Positions 26,952 through 35,513 are shown, numbered from the stretch's first letter. The stretch is DNA of 52,559 nucleotides from an uncultured Bacilli bacterium (GCA_944363785.1 CALVVF010000011.1:1-52559); one strand, 5' to 3'. Program-made: numbers and translations. Notes: generated by a model not told the origin, from the sequence alone.

Positions 26952-27861
26952 AGTGCAGTCTCCTTTCTTCTAAAATATCTAAAAAACTCTCAATTCTAGT
27001 AATGATTCCTGCATTACCACTTTCACCATCGATAATAATAGGAATAATTGGTGTCTTTACTTGTCTTAGAACCATCTCATTACTTAAAGAATCAGGTCCA
27101 CATGGAAATACCGTAAGTAAAATAATCCCATCTACACTTTCCCTATAATGTTCAACAGAAGCTATGATTTTTTTATTATAGGTCCAATAATTATGTGGAC
27201 TAATCCTTTTTACTTCAGCTTCTAAATATTTAGGATCATATTGATCAGAATAGATCACTTCAACCCCATTTTCTTCTAATAGTCGTATAATTGGTTTTCC
27301 AATAAATTCATCATATAGATTATAAGGATGTCCAGCTAGTAAGATTTTTAGCTTTCTAGTAGAGGCCATGATCGCTTTTTGTTTACTAATTTTACGTCTT
27401 TCTATTGCGGTTTGTTTTTCTTTTGCCTTACGATAACTCTTGACGATATCCCGATACTTAAATCCTAATTCTAACCCCATCGTCGTAAAAGCATAGAATT
27501 CATCTTCTTTTTTCTTAATATCGATATTATAGTGAATAATCTTTTTATCAAAAGTATTTCTAACTAGATCATATAAAGCCGAAAAATTCGTACATAATTT
27601 CTCACCCTTTTTTAAACAGATAATCCTAGGAACTAGAATATAATCACATTTATCAAGTAAATAGTAGACATGTCCCATATAAATTTTCATCGCTAAACAT
27701 GCTTCATCGACACTAAAACGACTCCCATTTTCGACCATTTCTCGGGTTGTATTACAACTGACAATAATATCGCAACCTAGTTCTTCAAAAAAAGAAGTCC
27801 AAAGTTCCCCATATTGATAAAAAAGTAATGCTTTAGGAATACCGATCTTTATCTTGTTCAT
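26941..27861 (-). CDS. DUF2229-type activase-related protein
   Basis: A 306-residue protein of the DUF2229 / activase-related family: KIGIPKALLFYQYGELW at the start, FSVDEACLAMKIYMGHV with a conserved Cys, and LTVFPCGPDSLSNEM near the end. In many anaerobes this unit, the preceding family and the HgdC-type ATPase are fused in one protein of over 1000 residues; here they are three overlapping genes. The SD is AAAGGGG. A -10 TACAAT is visible on the minus strand at 27884-27889. The physiological reaction is not known. Confidence 0.78.
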   Translation of the reverse strand: MNKIKIGIPKALLFYQYGELWTSFFEELGCDIIVSCNTTREMVENGSRFSVDEACLAMKIYMGHVYYLLDKCDYILVPRIICLKKGEKLCTNFSALYDLVRNTFDKKIIHYNIDIKKKEDEFYAFTTMGLELGFKYRDIVKSYRKAKEKQTAIERRKISKQKAIMASTRKLKILLAGHPYNLYDEFIGKPIIRLLEENGVEVIYSDQYDPKYLEAEVKRISPHNYWTYNKKIIASVEHYRESVDGIILLTVFPCGPDSLSNEMVLRQVKTPIIPIIIDGESGNAGIITRIESFLDILEERRLHYGN

Positions 27862-27883
27862 CTCTTATGCCCCTTTCTGTGAT

Positions 27884-27912
27884 ATTGTATTCATGAAAAA
27901 AAGAAAATAGAA
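27884..27912 (-). promoter_or_regulatory. Promoter of the activase-like operon
   Basis: On the minus strand a weak -35 TTCTAT (27907-27912) and a -10 TACAAT (27884-27889) are separated by 17 bp. Confidence 0.5.
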
Positions 27913-27998
27913 GTAAAAAAACCAGAAAGAAAAGGACAGATATGTGTAAACTGTTGTCAATAAATAGAGAAGTTCTTAAAAGTAAAAAAGAAATATTA

Positions 27999-28004
27999 TA
28001 TAAT
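27999..28004 (+). promoter_or_regulatory. -10 element of the ylmH operon
   Basis: TATAAT lies only 17 nt before the start codon, so the leader is extremely short, with AGGGGA as SD. No good -35 box is seen. Confidence 0.5.
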
Positions 28005-28020
28005 GATAGTAGGGGATTTT

Positions 28021-28767
28021 ATGAAAATAGAGAAAGAGAAATATCTAAATGGATTAGACAAAGTAGATAAAATTTGGTTAAGTAATATCTTAGATAAGTA
28101 TGAAAGATATATAAAAACCGGAAAAAGTAGTACGACAGATTTTCTCGATCGAAGAAAACAGACATTGATTAAAACTAGATTACCTTTTATTTTTCCAACA
28201 GCATACTTCTATCAAGTAGATGAACTTTGTGAAAAAGTAGTATTGTGTTTTGGTCAAAATCAAGAAAGTGTAACACTATATTATGCTAAAGCCCCTAATA
28301 TGAAGCATAATAAAGTACTAAAAACTTTGTTTCTCTTAGGATTTGAACCAGATACAATTGGAGATATCTGGGTAGAAAAAGAGGGGTTCTATCTAACAAA
28401 TTTAACAAGATTAAATCGCTATTTAGAAGATAACTTCGTTCTTGTAGATAATCAACTAATTCATTTAGAAGTAAAAGAATCATTGGATCTAAAAGAGGAA
28501 CACTTTATTGATCAAAAAATAATTCTTTCTAGTCTTCGTCTAGATAATCTAGTTAGTAAACTAAAACAAACTAGTCGTAAAGAAGCCTTAAAATGTTTAC
28601 AAAATCAACAGGTACTTTATAATTACCAAGTCAATACTTCCCCGTCCATTTTTATAAAAGAAGGAGATGTCTTATCGATTAGACATGTAGGAAAATTTTT
28701 AGTTTCTAAGATCGAAGGAGTAACGAAGAAAAATAAGATAATCATAAAAGTAAAGAAATATAAGTAG
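28021..28767 (+). CDS. ylmH: YlmH-like S4-domain RNA-binding protein
   Basis: A 248-residue protein with the YlmH layout: an N-terminal helical region, a central alpha/beta domain (about 50-140) and a C-terminal S4 domain (about 175-240; LDNLVSKLKQTSRKEALK then KEGDVLSIRHVGKF). In Bacilli YlmH is linked to cell division genes and to rescue or processing of stalled 50S-peptidyl-tRNA complexes. Here it is not in the division cluster. ATG 28021 follows AGGGGA; the longer frame from 28003 overlaps the -10 box. Confidence 0.85.
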   Translation: MKIEKEKYLNGLDKVDKIWLSNILDKYERYIKTGKSSTTDFLDRRKQTLIKTRLPFIFPTAYFYQVDELCEKVVLCFGQNQESVTLYYAKAPNMKHNKVLKTLFLLGFEPDTIGDIWVEKEGFYLTNLTRLNRYLEDNFVLVDNQLIHLEVKESLDLKEEHFIDQKIILSSLRLDNLVSKLKQTSRKEALKCLQNQQVLYNYQVNTSPSIFIKEGDVLSIRHVGKFLVSKIEGVTKKNKIIIKVKKYK

Positions 28768-28781
28768 AGGTGTAGTGTAGT

Positions 28782-29450
28782 ATGAAAAAGTATATATTAT
28801 TTTTATTTTGCTTGATGATGTTACCTAGTCTCGTACTAGCTGGAGATACAGAAATTGTAACTTTAGAAAAATGTGTAGATGGAGATACAGCGAATTTTAA
28901 AACAAGTGATGGTACGATTTATAAAACCAGATTTCTAGCTGTAGATACCCCGGAGACTGTTCATCCCACTAAAGAAGTAGAAGCATATGGAAAAGAGGCA
29001 AGTAATTATACTTGTGAGACTTTGACGAATGCGAAAGAAATCAAATTAGAATATGATGAAAATAGCGATAGAGAAGACAAATATGGAAGAACACTTGCTT
29101 GGGTATGGGTAGATGGTGTTTTACTACAACAGTCTTTAATCGAAAAAGGTCTAGCTGAAGTAGCTTATCTATATGAAGACTATCAATATACTTCACTTCT
29201 ACAAGATGCGGAAGCTGTTGCTAAAGCCAATAAAGTAGGTCAGTGGAGTACTGAAACAGAAAGTAATGAAGATAAGAATACTGATGAAGAAAAGACAACA
29301 GAAGAGAAAACAGAAACCAAAGAAGAAAAGAAAAAAGAAGAAAAGAAGAACTTTTTCGCTGAATTTTTCGATAATTTACTCGGTAAAATATTCGATACAA
29401 TCGACAAATTTTTAGAAAAAGTGATCGATTGGATAGAAAGTATGTTATAA
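28782..29450 (+). CDS. Secreted thermonuclease (SNase) family protein
   Basis: A 222-residue protein with an N-terminal signal peptide ending LVLAG (cleavage near 20). The staphylococcal-nuclease fold follows: VDGDTANF, RFLAVDTPET (catalytic Arg and Glu region), and YGRTLAWVWVDGVLLQQSLIEKGLA. After about residue 150 comes a highly charged Glu/Lys/Thr linker, then an amphipathic C-terminal helix (NFFAEFFDNLLGKIFDTIDKF) that may tether it to the membrane or a partner. It is likely an extracellular nuclease for nutrient DNA or biofilm. It is cotranscribed after ylmH. Confidence 0.88.
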   Translation: MKKYILFLFCLMMLPSLVLAGDTEIVTLEKCVDGDTANFKTSDGTIYKTRFLAVDTPETVHPTKEVEAYGKEASNYTCETLTNAKEIKLEYDENSDREDKYGRTLAWVWVDGVLLQQSLIEKGLAEVAYLYEDYQYTSLLQDAEAVAKANKVGQWSTETESNEDKNTDEEKTTEEKTETKEEKKKEEKKNFFAEFFDNLLGKIFDTIDKFLEKVIDWIESML

Positions 29451-29481
29451 TAACCAAGAAAGGCAAATTTAGGAGGTAAAC

Positions 29482-30039
29482 ATGACAAAAGTAAATCAAG
29501 ATAAAGCAAAGAATATTACAATAGTAGTACTAGGAATTATTGTTTTCTTAGGAGCTATTTATTTCATCTCAGAAAATACTGGGGATCGTTCTAACGACAA
29601 GGCACCAGTTGATCAAGTGGATACCGGAACATCTAATCCATCAAATCCATTATTAGAAAGTGGCGAAGAAATTCCTGAAGAAGAAAAAAGAGATATTCCA
29701 ACAATTAGCTATAGTGAAATGAAACAAGCAATGGAAAATAATGAAAAGAGAATTGTTTTCTTAGGTAGTGAATCTTGTAGTTGGTGTAATTATCAAAAAC
29801 CAATTCTAGAACACGTCTTATATCAATATCCTGATCTATATGTTTATTATATGGATATCATGGCACTTAGCGATGATGAGTATAATGAATTAACTTCTTT
29901 ACATGATGACTTAGCTGGATTTGGAACACCAACCTTCATCGTTATCGAAGGAGGAGAAGTCACAGCCGTTGATCAAGGTGCTCGTGGAACTAGTGGTTTA
30001 ATTTCTATGTTAACTCAGTACGGATTTATCAGTGAATAA
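29482..30039 (+). CDS. Membrane-anchored thioredoxin-like protein
   Basis: A 185-residue protein with one N-terminal membrane helix (about 11-30), an acidic Pro/Ser/Asn-rich linker (about 33-70), and an extracytoplasmic thioredoxin fold with CSWC in GSESCSWCNYQKP and the cis-Pro motif FGTPTF. CxxC makes it competent for disulfide exchange on secreted proteins, perhaps the exported nuclease encoded upstream. The SD AGGAGG is well placed. It overlaps the SD region of the next gene. Confidence 0.85.
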   Translation: MTKVNQDKAKNITIVVLGIIVFLGAIYFISENTGDRSNDKAPVDQVDTGTSNPSNPLLESGEEIPEEEKRDIPTISYSEMKQAMENNEKRIVFLGSESCSWCNYQKPILEHVLYQYPDLYVYYMDIMALSDDEYNELTSLHDDLAGFGTPTFIVIEGGEVTAVDQGARGTSGLISMLTQYGFISE

Positions 30040-30052
30040 GGGGAGGATAAAA

Positions 30053-30502
30053 ATGGAATCGAGAAATATTACTGAACTAGCAAAAGAGTTCAAACGAAAA
30101 TACCCGATGACAATTGCTTGGCGTTTAAATAAAAATGCCCGTGTTGTTGAAAAATATCTACGACCAAATGAAGAAGTACTCTATGTTTTTGCAGCACAAA
30201 AAAATAACAATCCTTTCGATATCTTTACAACAGCAGTTCTAGCTCTAACGAGTGAAAGATTAATCATAGCGAGAAAACGAGTAGTTTTTGGTTATTTCTT
30301 TGATTCAATTACTCCAGATTTATTTAATGATTTAAAAGTACTATCTGGAATCATCTGGGGAAAGATTCATATCGATACAGTAAAAGAACACATTATGTTA
30401 TCGAATATCGATAAAAAAGCACTTCCAGAAATTGAAAAGATGATCAGTAGTTATATGAATGAACAAAAAATGGCACTATCTCAATCTTTAGAAAGAGAAT
30501 AG
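30053..30502 (+). CDS. PH-domain-like (bPH) protein
   Basis: A 149-residue protein. After an N-terminal helix, a bacterial PH-like domain is suggested by LRPNEEVLYVFAAQKN, LALTSERLIIARKR and the repeated strands, ending in a helix (LPEIEKMISSYMNEQK). Such domains occur in stress and membrane proteins; the ligand is unknown. ATG 30053 follows GGGGAGG; the extension to 30032 overlaps the thioredoxin gene. Last gene of the ylmH operon. Confidence 0.65.
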   Translation: MESRNITELAKEFKRKYPMTIAWRLNKNARVVEKYLRPNEEVLYVFAAQKNNNPFDIFTTAVLALTSERLIIARKRVVFGYFFDSITPDLFNDLKVLSGIIWGKIHIDTVKEHIMLSNIDKKALPEIEKMISSYMNEQKMALSQSLERE

Positions 30503-30535
30503 TGCTTTTCTCTTGAGAGAAACCTTAGAAAAAAC

Positions 30536-30564
30536 TTTATGAAAATCCTGTTTTGATATATAAT
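30536..30564 (+). promoter_or_regulatory. Promoter of the membrane-anchored hypothetical gene
   Basis: TTTATG (30536-30541), 17-bp spacer, TATAAT (30559-30564). Confidence 0.55.
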
Positions 30565-30585
30565 AAAAATAGGAGGACGTATGAA

Positions 30586-31842
30586 GTGAAACGAGCAATA
30601 TCCATTTGTATTTTATTATTTATATTATTTTTAATCGCCGAATGGGCAGTAGTCTATTTTAAACAAGATCATGAAGCAGATTATCAAATCAGTAGCGGAG
30701 ATATTATTTTCGATGTAAAAGAACAATATAATAAAAAAGAAGATGACAGCTACTATATTAGTATTGGTCATGATGAGTACCAATTTGGTTATACAATAAA
30801 AAATAAATTTAATAAAAGAAAACAAATTTTAGAAAACATAGAGATGATTAATAAAGATAATATGATATGTATCTTTCCAGTATTTGGTGAAGAACATAAC
30901 GATCAAAATATTGAGTGTAGTAGTGGGGGTAATTTATACTCTTATGAAGCACAAAAGAACAATCCTATCGTCATAGAATTTGTGAATACGTTAAAAGAAA
31001 AAGGCTATCAAAATGCTTCCTGGCAAGAAACAACTGCGGAAGGAGAAAAAACAACTACTTCTACCATCTACAAAGATAATATTTTAGAAGGGGACTATAT
31101 TACAGTATGGAACTATAAAGATCTAGAAGTAATCAACAAAGATGGAGCTTTAGAACAAAATTTATCTTCTTATGAGAAATATGAAAATACGCATGGGGCA
31201 TTAGTTGGTAGGTATTATATTTTACCGGCATATTATAATCAGAATGTCTTTGATTTCCAAGAATTATTTATTTATGATATCGTTGAAAATAGTACTGAAC
31301 GTCTCGATTTAGAACGAACGATGTCTCAGGACACTTATATTAATGGTATTGTCGATGGAAAATTATACTATATGGATAAAGATAATCTTATTCAATTAGA
31401 AATTAATCCTGAAAAAAAGCAGTACCGAGTAGTGGGAAATACAGAATTAAATGGACAGATATATAATGGAAAATGGGAGACAGTAAACATCTATGATTTA
31501 GTCAATGAGAAAAAATTTCAAAAGGATTATAGTAGTATTCCTGAAATTGCTTCTAAAAATCCAGTTATGACTTATGAAAATGAAACTGATTATTATTACT
31601 ATACAGCAGATGGTAACTTCTATCGGTTAAGTAAACGAAACTTAAGTTTACCGATTTTATTATTTCAACAAACATCATTCAAAGAAGTACTCTTTAATCA
31701 AGATACATTCTACTTTCTAATCGACAATAGTCTTTATTACTATAACGAGAATTATGGAAAAAGATTAATTCTTCAAAACGATGAATTAAGATATAACGAT
31801 AATAATCGTATCGCAGTATATAAAGCGTCTTCAGAAAAATAA
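30586..31842 (+). CDS. Membrane-anchored hypothetical protein
   Basis: A 418-residue protein starting at GTG 30586, which follows AGGAGG with 8 nt spacing; the nearby ATG 30581 runs into a stop at once. One N-terminal membrane helix (ISICILLFILFLIAEWAVVYF) precedes a large extracytoplasmic part rich in Tyr, Asn and Asp. Repeated strands of the form YYMDKDNLIQL, YYYYTADGNFYRLS and FYFLIDNSLYYYNEN look like beta-propeller blades. No enzyme motif is visible. Function unknown. Confidence 0.65.
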   Translation: MKRAISICILLFILFLIAEWAVVYFKQDHEADYQISSGDIIFDVKEQYNKKEDDSYYISIGHDEYQFGYTIKNKFNKRKQILENIEMINKDNMICIFPVFGEEHNDQNIECSSGGNLYSYEAQKNNPIVIEFVNTLKEKGYQNASWQETTAEGEKTTTSTIYKDNILEGDYITVWNYKDLEVINKDGALEQNLSSYEKYENTHGALVGRYYILPAYYNQNVFDFQELFIYDIVENSTERLDLERTMSQDTYINGIVDGKLYYMDKDNLIQLEINPEKKQYRVVGNTELNGQIYNGKWETVNIYDLVNEKKFQKDYSSIPEIASKNPVMTYENETDYYYYTADGNFYRLSKRNLSLPILLFQQTSFKEVLFNQDTFYFLIDNSLYYYNENYGKRLILQNDELRYNDNNRIAVYKASSEK

Positions 31843-31860
31843 ATTTCTAATTAAGAAATA

Positions 31861-31898
31861 AACACTCAAGTTCACTTAAACTTAGAGTGTTTTTCTTT
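31861..31898 (+). terminator. Terminator
   Basis: AACACTCAAGTT pairs with AACTTAGAGTGTT and a T-rich tail follows. Confidence 0.82.
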
Positions 31899-31932
31899 GC
31901 CTCCTTGAATATATTAATATAGGAGGTAAGAA

Positions 31933-32421
31933 ATGGAGACATATATCGTAAAAGAAGGAGACAACATCGCAACGATTGCGAAGAAATATAATATTAGTAT
32001 CGTTGACTTGATTAAACAAAATAATTTAGAAAATGTCTATTATCTAGAACCAGGCTTGGAGTTAATCATTCCTGAGGAGAAGGCACCACTTGGGTTTACA
32101 CATTATACCGTTAAAAAAGGAGATAATCTCTATGAGATAGCGAAACGCTACAATATCAGTGTAAAAGATCTCTCAGAATTAAACGGCTTAGAAATCAATG
32201 AATATATTTACCCAGAACAACGGTTGTTAGTACCAGAAGAAGGGGTACAGGTTTATATTACGAAAGATGGCGATACGATTCAAACCATTATCGATAAGTT
32301 AGGCACCAATCGCGAAGAAATTTTTGTCTATAATCCTAAAATTTATCTTTTACCAGAACAATTGATTGCCTATCGAAAAAGAAACGAGCCAAAAGATCCA
32401 GAAAAGGGACTAAACAGTTAA
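31933..32421 (+). CDS. LysM repeat protein
   Basis: A 162-residue protein made almost entirely of three LysM units: YIVKEGDNIATIAKKYNIS (about 4-50), YTVKKGDNLYEIAKRYNIS (about 57-102) and a diverged third (VYITKDGDTIQTIIDKLGT, about 106-150). LysM binds peptidoglycan glycans. There is no obvious signal peptide and no catalytic domain, as in some spore-coat or cortex LysM proteins; this is a hint only. The SD is AGGAGGT. The stop lies inside the following terminator. Confidence 0.88.
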   Translation: METYIVKEGDNIATIAKKYNISIVDLIKQNNLENVYYLEPGLELIIPEEKAPLGFTHYTVKKGDNLYEIAKRYNISVKDLSELNGLEINEYIYPEQRLLVPEEGVQVYITKDGDTIQTIIDKLGTNREEIFVYNPKIYLLPEQLIAYRKRNEPKDPEKGLNS

Positions 32422-32434
32422 TGACTGTTTTTTT
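32412..32434 (+). terminator. Terminator overlapping the LysM stop codon
   Basis: AAACAGT-TAATG-ACTGTTT is followed by T4. It also overlaps the end of the convergent uvsE gene. Confidence 0.75.
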
Positions 32435-33398
32435 CTTGGCTATCTTCGGTAAGAGTAAAAACCGCTTGTTTAGAAAATTTTACAGGATATAAGAATTTTA
32501 ACTGTCTTACTAGCCGAAAGAGTGCTTCATCTTTTCCTTTACACTCTAACATAATATCCACGTCATAGGGATATTTTTTTATGACTTCTAAAAACTGGAT
32601 AAAAGATTTATAGTCGAGATAAAAACTATGGGCACGTTTTTCTTGTTTACTCTTAGGAGAAGAAAAATGAACTTTAGGAGGATAACCACTTTTCTCCCAA
32701 GTCGCAAAAATACGTGATAGAAAGTGATCTAAGTTATATTGAGTGTGGCAACAGCGATAATGATGATAATCAAGAACCATTTGTAGATGTAATTCTTCAC
32801 ATAAAGTTAGTGTATCCTCGATTGTATAGATCTTATCGTCATTTTCTAATAAAATCATCTGTTGAAGAGGTAAGGGAAGTTGAAAAAAGTTTTTCTTAAA
32901 GCGTTCGATACTTTCTTTTTTCCCCATCACTGAACTACCGATATGAAGAACGACTTTCCCGTTATCGATTTCTAGTGCCTGATAAATGGCATAGATAAAT
33001 TCTAGTATTTTTATACTACTAGTAACGACTTCCTGTCGATGACTATTTAATACACAAAATTGATCGGGGTGAAAATCGACTCGGATTTGATGACGTTTAA
33101 TCAATTGGCCAATTCTTTTCCATTTCGTAAGAAAAGGGGTAATATAGTCAAAGTCAACCTCAGGATGAGTCGCAAGGGGAATCATATTCTGACTCAATCG
33201 ATAGAAATAAATGCCGTTCTTCACATTATATCGAAGAATATTTTCTAATACCGTAAGATTATCTAGAATGATTTCTGTTAATTTTACTTTGGCTTTTTCT
33301 GTTCCTAATTTTTGATACTGACTAAAAGAGAGCGTTTTATAATGAATATAGTCATTCAAAGTAAGAGAAATCGCGACATAGCCTAATCTAATTTTCAT
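32418..33398 (-). CDS. uvsE: UV DNA damage endonuclease UvsE
   Basis: A 326-residue TIM-barrel endonuclease that nicks DNA 5' to UV photoproducts. Family motifs are MKIRLGYVAISL, FYRLSQNMIPLATHP, VDFHPDQFCVLNS, VLHIGSSVMGKK, LLENDD and LDYHHYRCCH; the His/Asp/Glu residues bind the metal cluster. The length is normal for the family. It gives a photolyase-independent repair route. It converges with the LysM gene and diverges from the GntR-ABC cassette. Confidence 0.94.
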   Translation of the reverse strand: MKIRLGYVAISLTLNDYIHYKTLSFSQYQKLGTEKAKVKLTEIILDNLTVLENILRYNVKNGIYFYRLSQNMIPLATHPEVDFDYITPFLTKWKRIGQLIKRHQIRVDFHPDQFCVLNSHRQEVVTSSIKILEFIYAIYQALEIDNGKVVLHIGSSVMGKKESIERFKKNFFQLPLPLQQMILLENDDKIYTIEDTLTLCEELHLQMVLDYHHYRCCHTQYNLDHFLSRIFATWEKSGYPPKVHFSSPKSKQEKRAHSFYLDYKSFIQFLEVIKKYPYDVDIMLECKGKDEALFRLVRQLKFLYPVKFSKQAVFTLTEDSQEKNSH

Positions 33399-33471
33399 GA
33401 TGAATCACCAATCCTAGTATGCCCAAAAACTTAACCATTCATAGAAAAAACCAAATTATTGGCATATCTAA

Positions 33472-33507
33472 TTGACAAATGTTATATACTGTTATATACT
33501 GTATAAC
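33472..33507 (+). promoter_or_regulatory. Promoter and operator of the GntR-ABC cassette
   Basis: TTGACA (33472-33477), 17-bp spacer, TATACT (33495-33500). GTTATATACT is repeated in tandem (33481-33500) and followed by GTATAAC, so GTTATA-TACTG-TATAAC (33491-33507) forms an inverted repeat over the -10 box. This fits repression by the first gene. Confidence 0.8.
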
Positions 33508-33525
33508 ATGAAAGGAGCGATAACG

Positions 33526-33903
33526 ATGAAAATCATTATTAGTAATAGTAGCTCTATCCCAATTTACGAACAGATTAAACAGGCAATTATTGAACAGATC
33601 TTAAATAATGAGCTTCAAGAAGATGAAGCCCTGCCATCGATTAGAAATTTGGCTCAAGATATTAAAATCAGTGTCATGACAATAAAAAAAGCTTACGATG
33701 AGTTAGAAAATGAAGGCTATATCGTATCTCGTCAAGGCAAGGGGACCTTTGTAGCGCCAAAAAATACAGAACTAGCCAAAGAACAAGCCCAAAAAGAAAT
33801 CGAGAGTTATATGGGAAAAATTGTCGATATTGCGGAGAAGTTTCAAATTAAACAGGAAGAGATTATCGAATTAGTAAAAATATTCTATGGGAGTGATGAA
33901 TAA
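33526..33903 (+). CDS. GntR family regulator (YtrA subfamily)
   Basis: A 125-residue regulator with an N-terminal winged helix (PIYEQIKQAIIEQI, LPSIRNLAQDIKISVMTIKKAYDELENEGYI, GKGTFV) and a short C-terminal dimer helix, the YtrA layout. These regulators usually repress an adjacent ABC transporter and respond to cell-wall antibiotics. ATG 33526 follows AAAGGAG. The palindrome over the promoter makes autorepression likely. The ABC ATPase gene starts 1 nt after its stop. Confidence 0.9.
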   Translation: MKIIISNSSSIPIYEQIKQAIIEQILNNELQEDEALPSIRNLAQDIKISVMTIKKAYDELENEGYIVSRQGKGTFVAPKNTELAKEQAQKEIESYMGKIVDIAEKFQIKQEEIIELVKIFYGSDE

Positions 33904-34755
33904 ATGAATGCGATCGAAATAAAAGGTTTAGTAAAAAAATATGATGAGAAGTTTCAACTCGGAAAGTTAGATTTAACTGTTCCTAAAGGCGTAATCGTTG
34001 GTTTAATCGGCGAAAATGGAGCGGGGAAAACAACACTCTTAAAAGCCATTTTAAATATTATTCAAACGGATGAGGGAACCATAAAAATTAACGGTAGAGA
34101 TAATCATGAGGAAAAGACAAAAGAAAATATCGGTGTGGTTTTAGATAACATGTTTTTCCCAGAACTTCTTACTGCTAAAGATATCGAACTAGCGATGAGA
34201 GGAATAGCTAAGAACTGGGATACCGAATTATACTACAATTACTTAAAGGAATTTTCTCTACCATTAGATAAACCATTAAAAGCACTATCTAAAGGAATGA
34301 GAAAAAAACTAGAAATTGCTACTGCTTTGTCGCATCACCCCGATATTTTAATTCTAGATGAAGCAACGAGTGGACTAGATCCAATAATTAGAAATGAAAT
34401 CTTAGATATCTTTTTAAACTTTATTCAAGATGAAAATCATACCATCATCCTATCTACACATATTACAAGTGATTTAGAACATGTCGCCGATAAGATTGTC
34501 TTCATTGACCAAGGAAAAATTGTTTTGGATAAAGATCGTGACGAATTAATTGATCACTATGGAATCTTAAAATGTGATCCCGATAAAATGGATCAAGTAA
34601 AAAAAGAAGACTATGTCTGTTATAAGAAAAATAAATACGATGTAGAATTCTTAGTCGCAGATAGAGAAAAGATAAGAAAAAAATATCGTGACTTTATAGT
34701 CGATAAAATGACTTTAGAAGAATTAATGTTATTAATGATTAAGGGGGTAAAGTAA
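33904..34755 (+). CDS. ABC transporter ATP-binding protein (YtrB-like)
   Basis: A 283-residue ABC ATPase: Walker A GENGAGKTT, signature LSKGMRKKLEIA, Walker B LILDEATSGLD and switch His in STHIT. The C-terminal regulatory part matches the antibiotic-efflux/ABC-2 group. It pairs with the next permease, to which it is 1 bp away. Probably an exporter or antibiotic-sensing transporter induced through the GntR gene. Confidence 0.92.
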   Translation: MNAIEIKGLVKKYDEKFQLGKLDLTVPKGVIVGLIGENGAGKTTLLKAILNIIQTDEGTIKINGRDNHEEKTKENIGVVLDNMFFPELLTAKDIELAMRGIAKNWDTELYYNYLKEFSLPLDKPLKALSKGMRKKLEIATALSHHPDILILDEATSGLDPIIRNEILDIFLNFIQDENHTIILSTHITSDLEHVADKIVFIDQGKIVLDKDRDELIDHYGILKCDPDKMDQVKKEDYVCYKKNKYDVEFLVADREKIRKKYRDFIVDKMTLEELMLLMIKGVK

Positions 34756-34756
34756 C

Positions 34757-35386
34757 ATGAAAGGATTAATTGTCAAAGATTTATTGTTGATCAAAGAAAA
34801 TATAAAACAACTCGTTCTATTTGTTTTGGTTTTTGTCTTTATTGGACTACAAGGTAATCAAATACTTGTCTTTGTGCCAGCTTTTCTATCGATGATGATG
34901 TTTCTAAGTACCTTTAGTTATGATGATTATAATAAGTGGAATAGTTATGCAGTAACCCTTCCTAATGGTAGAAAAAACATCGTAAAAGCGAAATATATAG
35001 CGAGTATTTTCTTATCGTTAGTCGCTATTTTACTTACTTATCTTTTGGTTATTTTATTTGGCGTAGCTAACCATAATTTAAATTTAGAAGAAACTACCGC
35101 TACATTATTAGGATGTTGGAGTGCGATTGTTCTTCTTCAATCTATTATGTACCCACTAATCTTTAAATTAGGAATAGAGAAGGGAAGAATATTTCTACTT
35201 GTCCTTGTCTTCGGAATTAGTGCGTTAATCGGTCTATTATTCCAAAATATAAAAGTTTCTCTATCCTCTGAAGTCATTCACTTTCTCGATAATTATCTAC
35301 TAATTATTTTACCATTACTTATGATGATTATCTTGTATATATCTTATAAAGTATCCGCAAAAATCGTTCAAAAAAAGGAATTTTAA
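34757..35386 (+). CDS. ABC-2 family transporter permease
   Basis: A 209-residue integral membrane protein with about six hydrophobic helices (20-60, 77-95, 110-135, 145-165 and 180-205 approx.). It has the ABC-2 N-terminal style MKGLIVKDLLLIKENIK and SYDDYNKWNSYAVTLPNGRKNIVKAKY, typical of small exporter permeases beside YtrB-like ATPases. The substrate is unknown; the context suggests cell-envelope antibiotics. Confidence 0.87.
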   Translation: MKGLIVKDLLLIKENIKQLVLFVLVFVFIGLQGNQILVFVPAFLSMMMFLSTFSYDDYNKWNSYAVTLPNGRKNIVKAKYIASIFLSLVAILLTYLLVILFGVANHNLNLEETTATLLGCWSAIVLLQSIMYPLIFKLGIEKGRIFLLVLVFGISALIGLLFQNIKVSLSSEVIHFLDNYLLIILPLLMMIILYISYKVSAKIVQKKEF

Positions 35387-35399
35387 TTGTAAAAAAAAC

Positions 35400-35428
35400 T
35401 TACATCAAATGAAAAAAAGTGATACAAT
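35400..35428 (+). promoter_or_regulatory. Promoter of the MATE-kinase gene
   Basis: TTACAT (35400-35405), 17-bp spacer, TACAAT (35423-35428). Confidence 0.7.
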
Positions 35429-35440
35429 AAATCATGTTGA

Positions 35441-35491
35441 GCGGTGAATAAACGTAAGTCCAAACAAATGGGCTTACGTTTTTTTTACCGC
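35441..35491 (+). promoter_or_regulatory. Leader hairpin/attenuator before the MATE-kinase gene
   Basis: AACGTAAG-CC (35451-35461) pairs with GGCTTACGTT (35471-35480) and T8 follows, a complete intrinsic terminator between promoter and gene. Outside it, GCGGT (35441-35445) can pair with ACCGC (35487-35491), closing a larger stem over the T run. It may be a regulated attenuator; I do not recognise a known riboswitch class. Confidence 0.65.
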
Positions 35492-35513
35492 CAAAAGGAA
35501 GGAGAAAAAGAAA

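Noticed and set aside
30507-30522. Terminator after the PH-domain gene
   Set aside because: TTTCTC/GAGAGAAA can form a hairpin but no T run follows, so it is not called.
35430-35513. Known riboswitch (guanidine, PreQ1, Mn or SAM) before the MATE gene
   Set aside because: The leader is short and I could not find the conserved cores of these classes; only a nested hairpin is supported.
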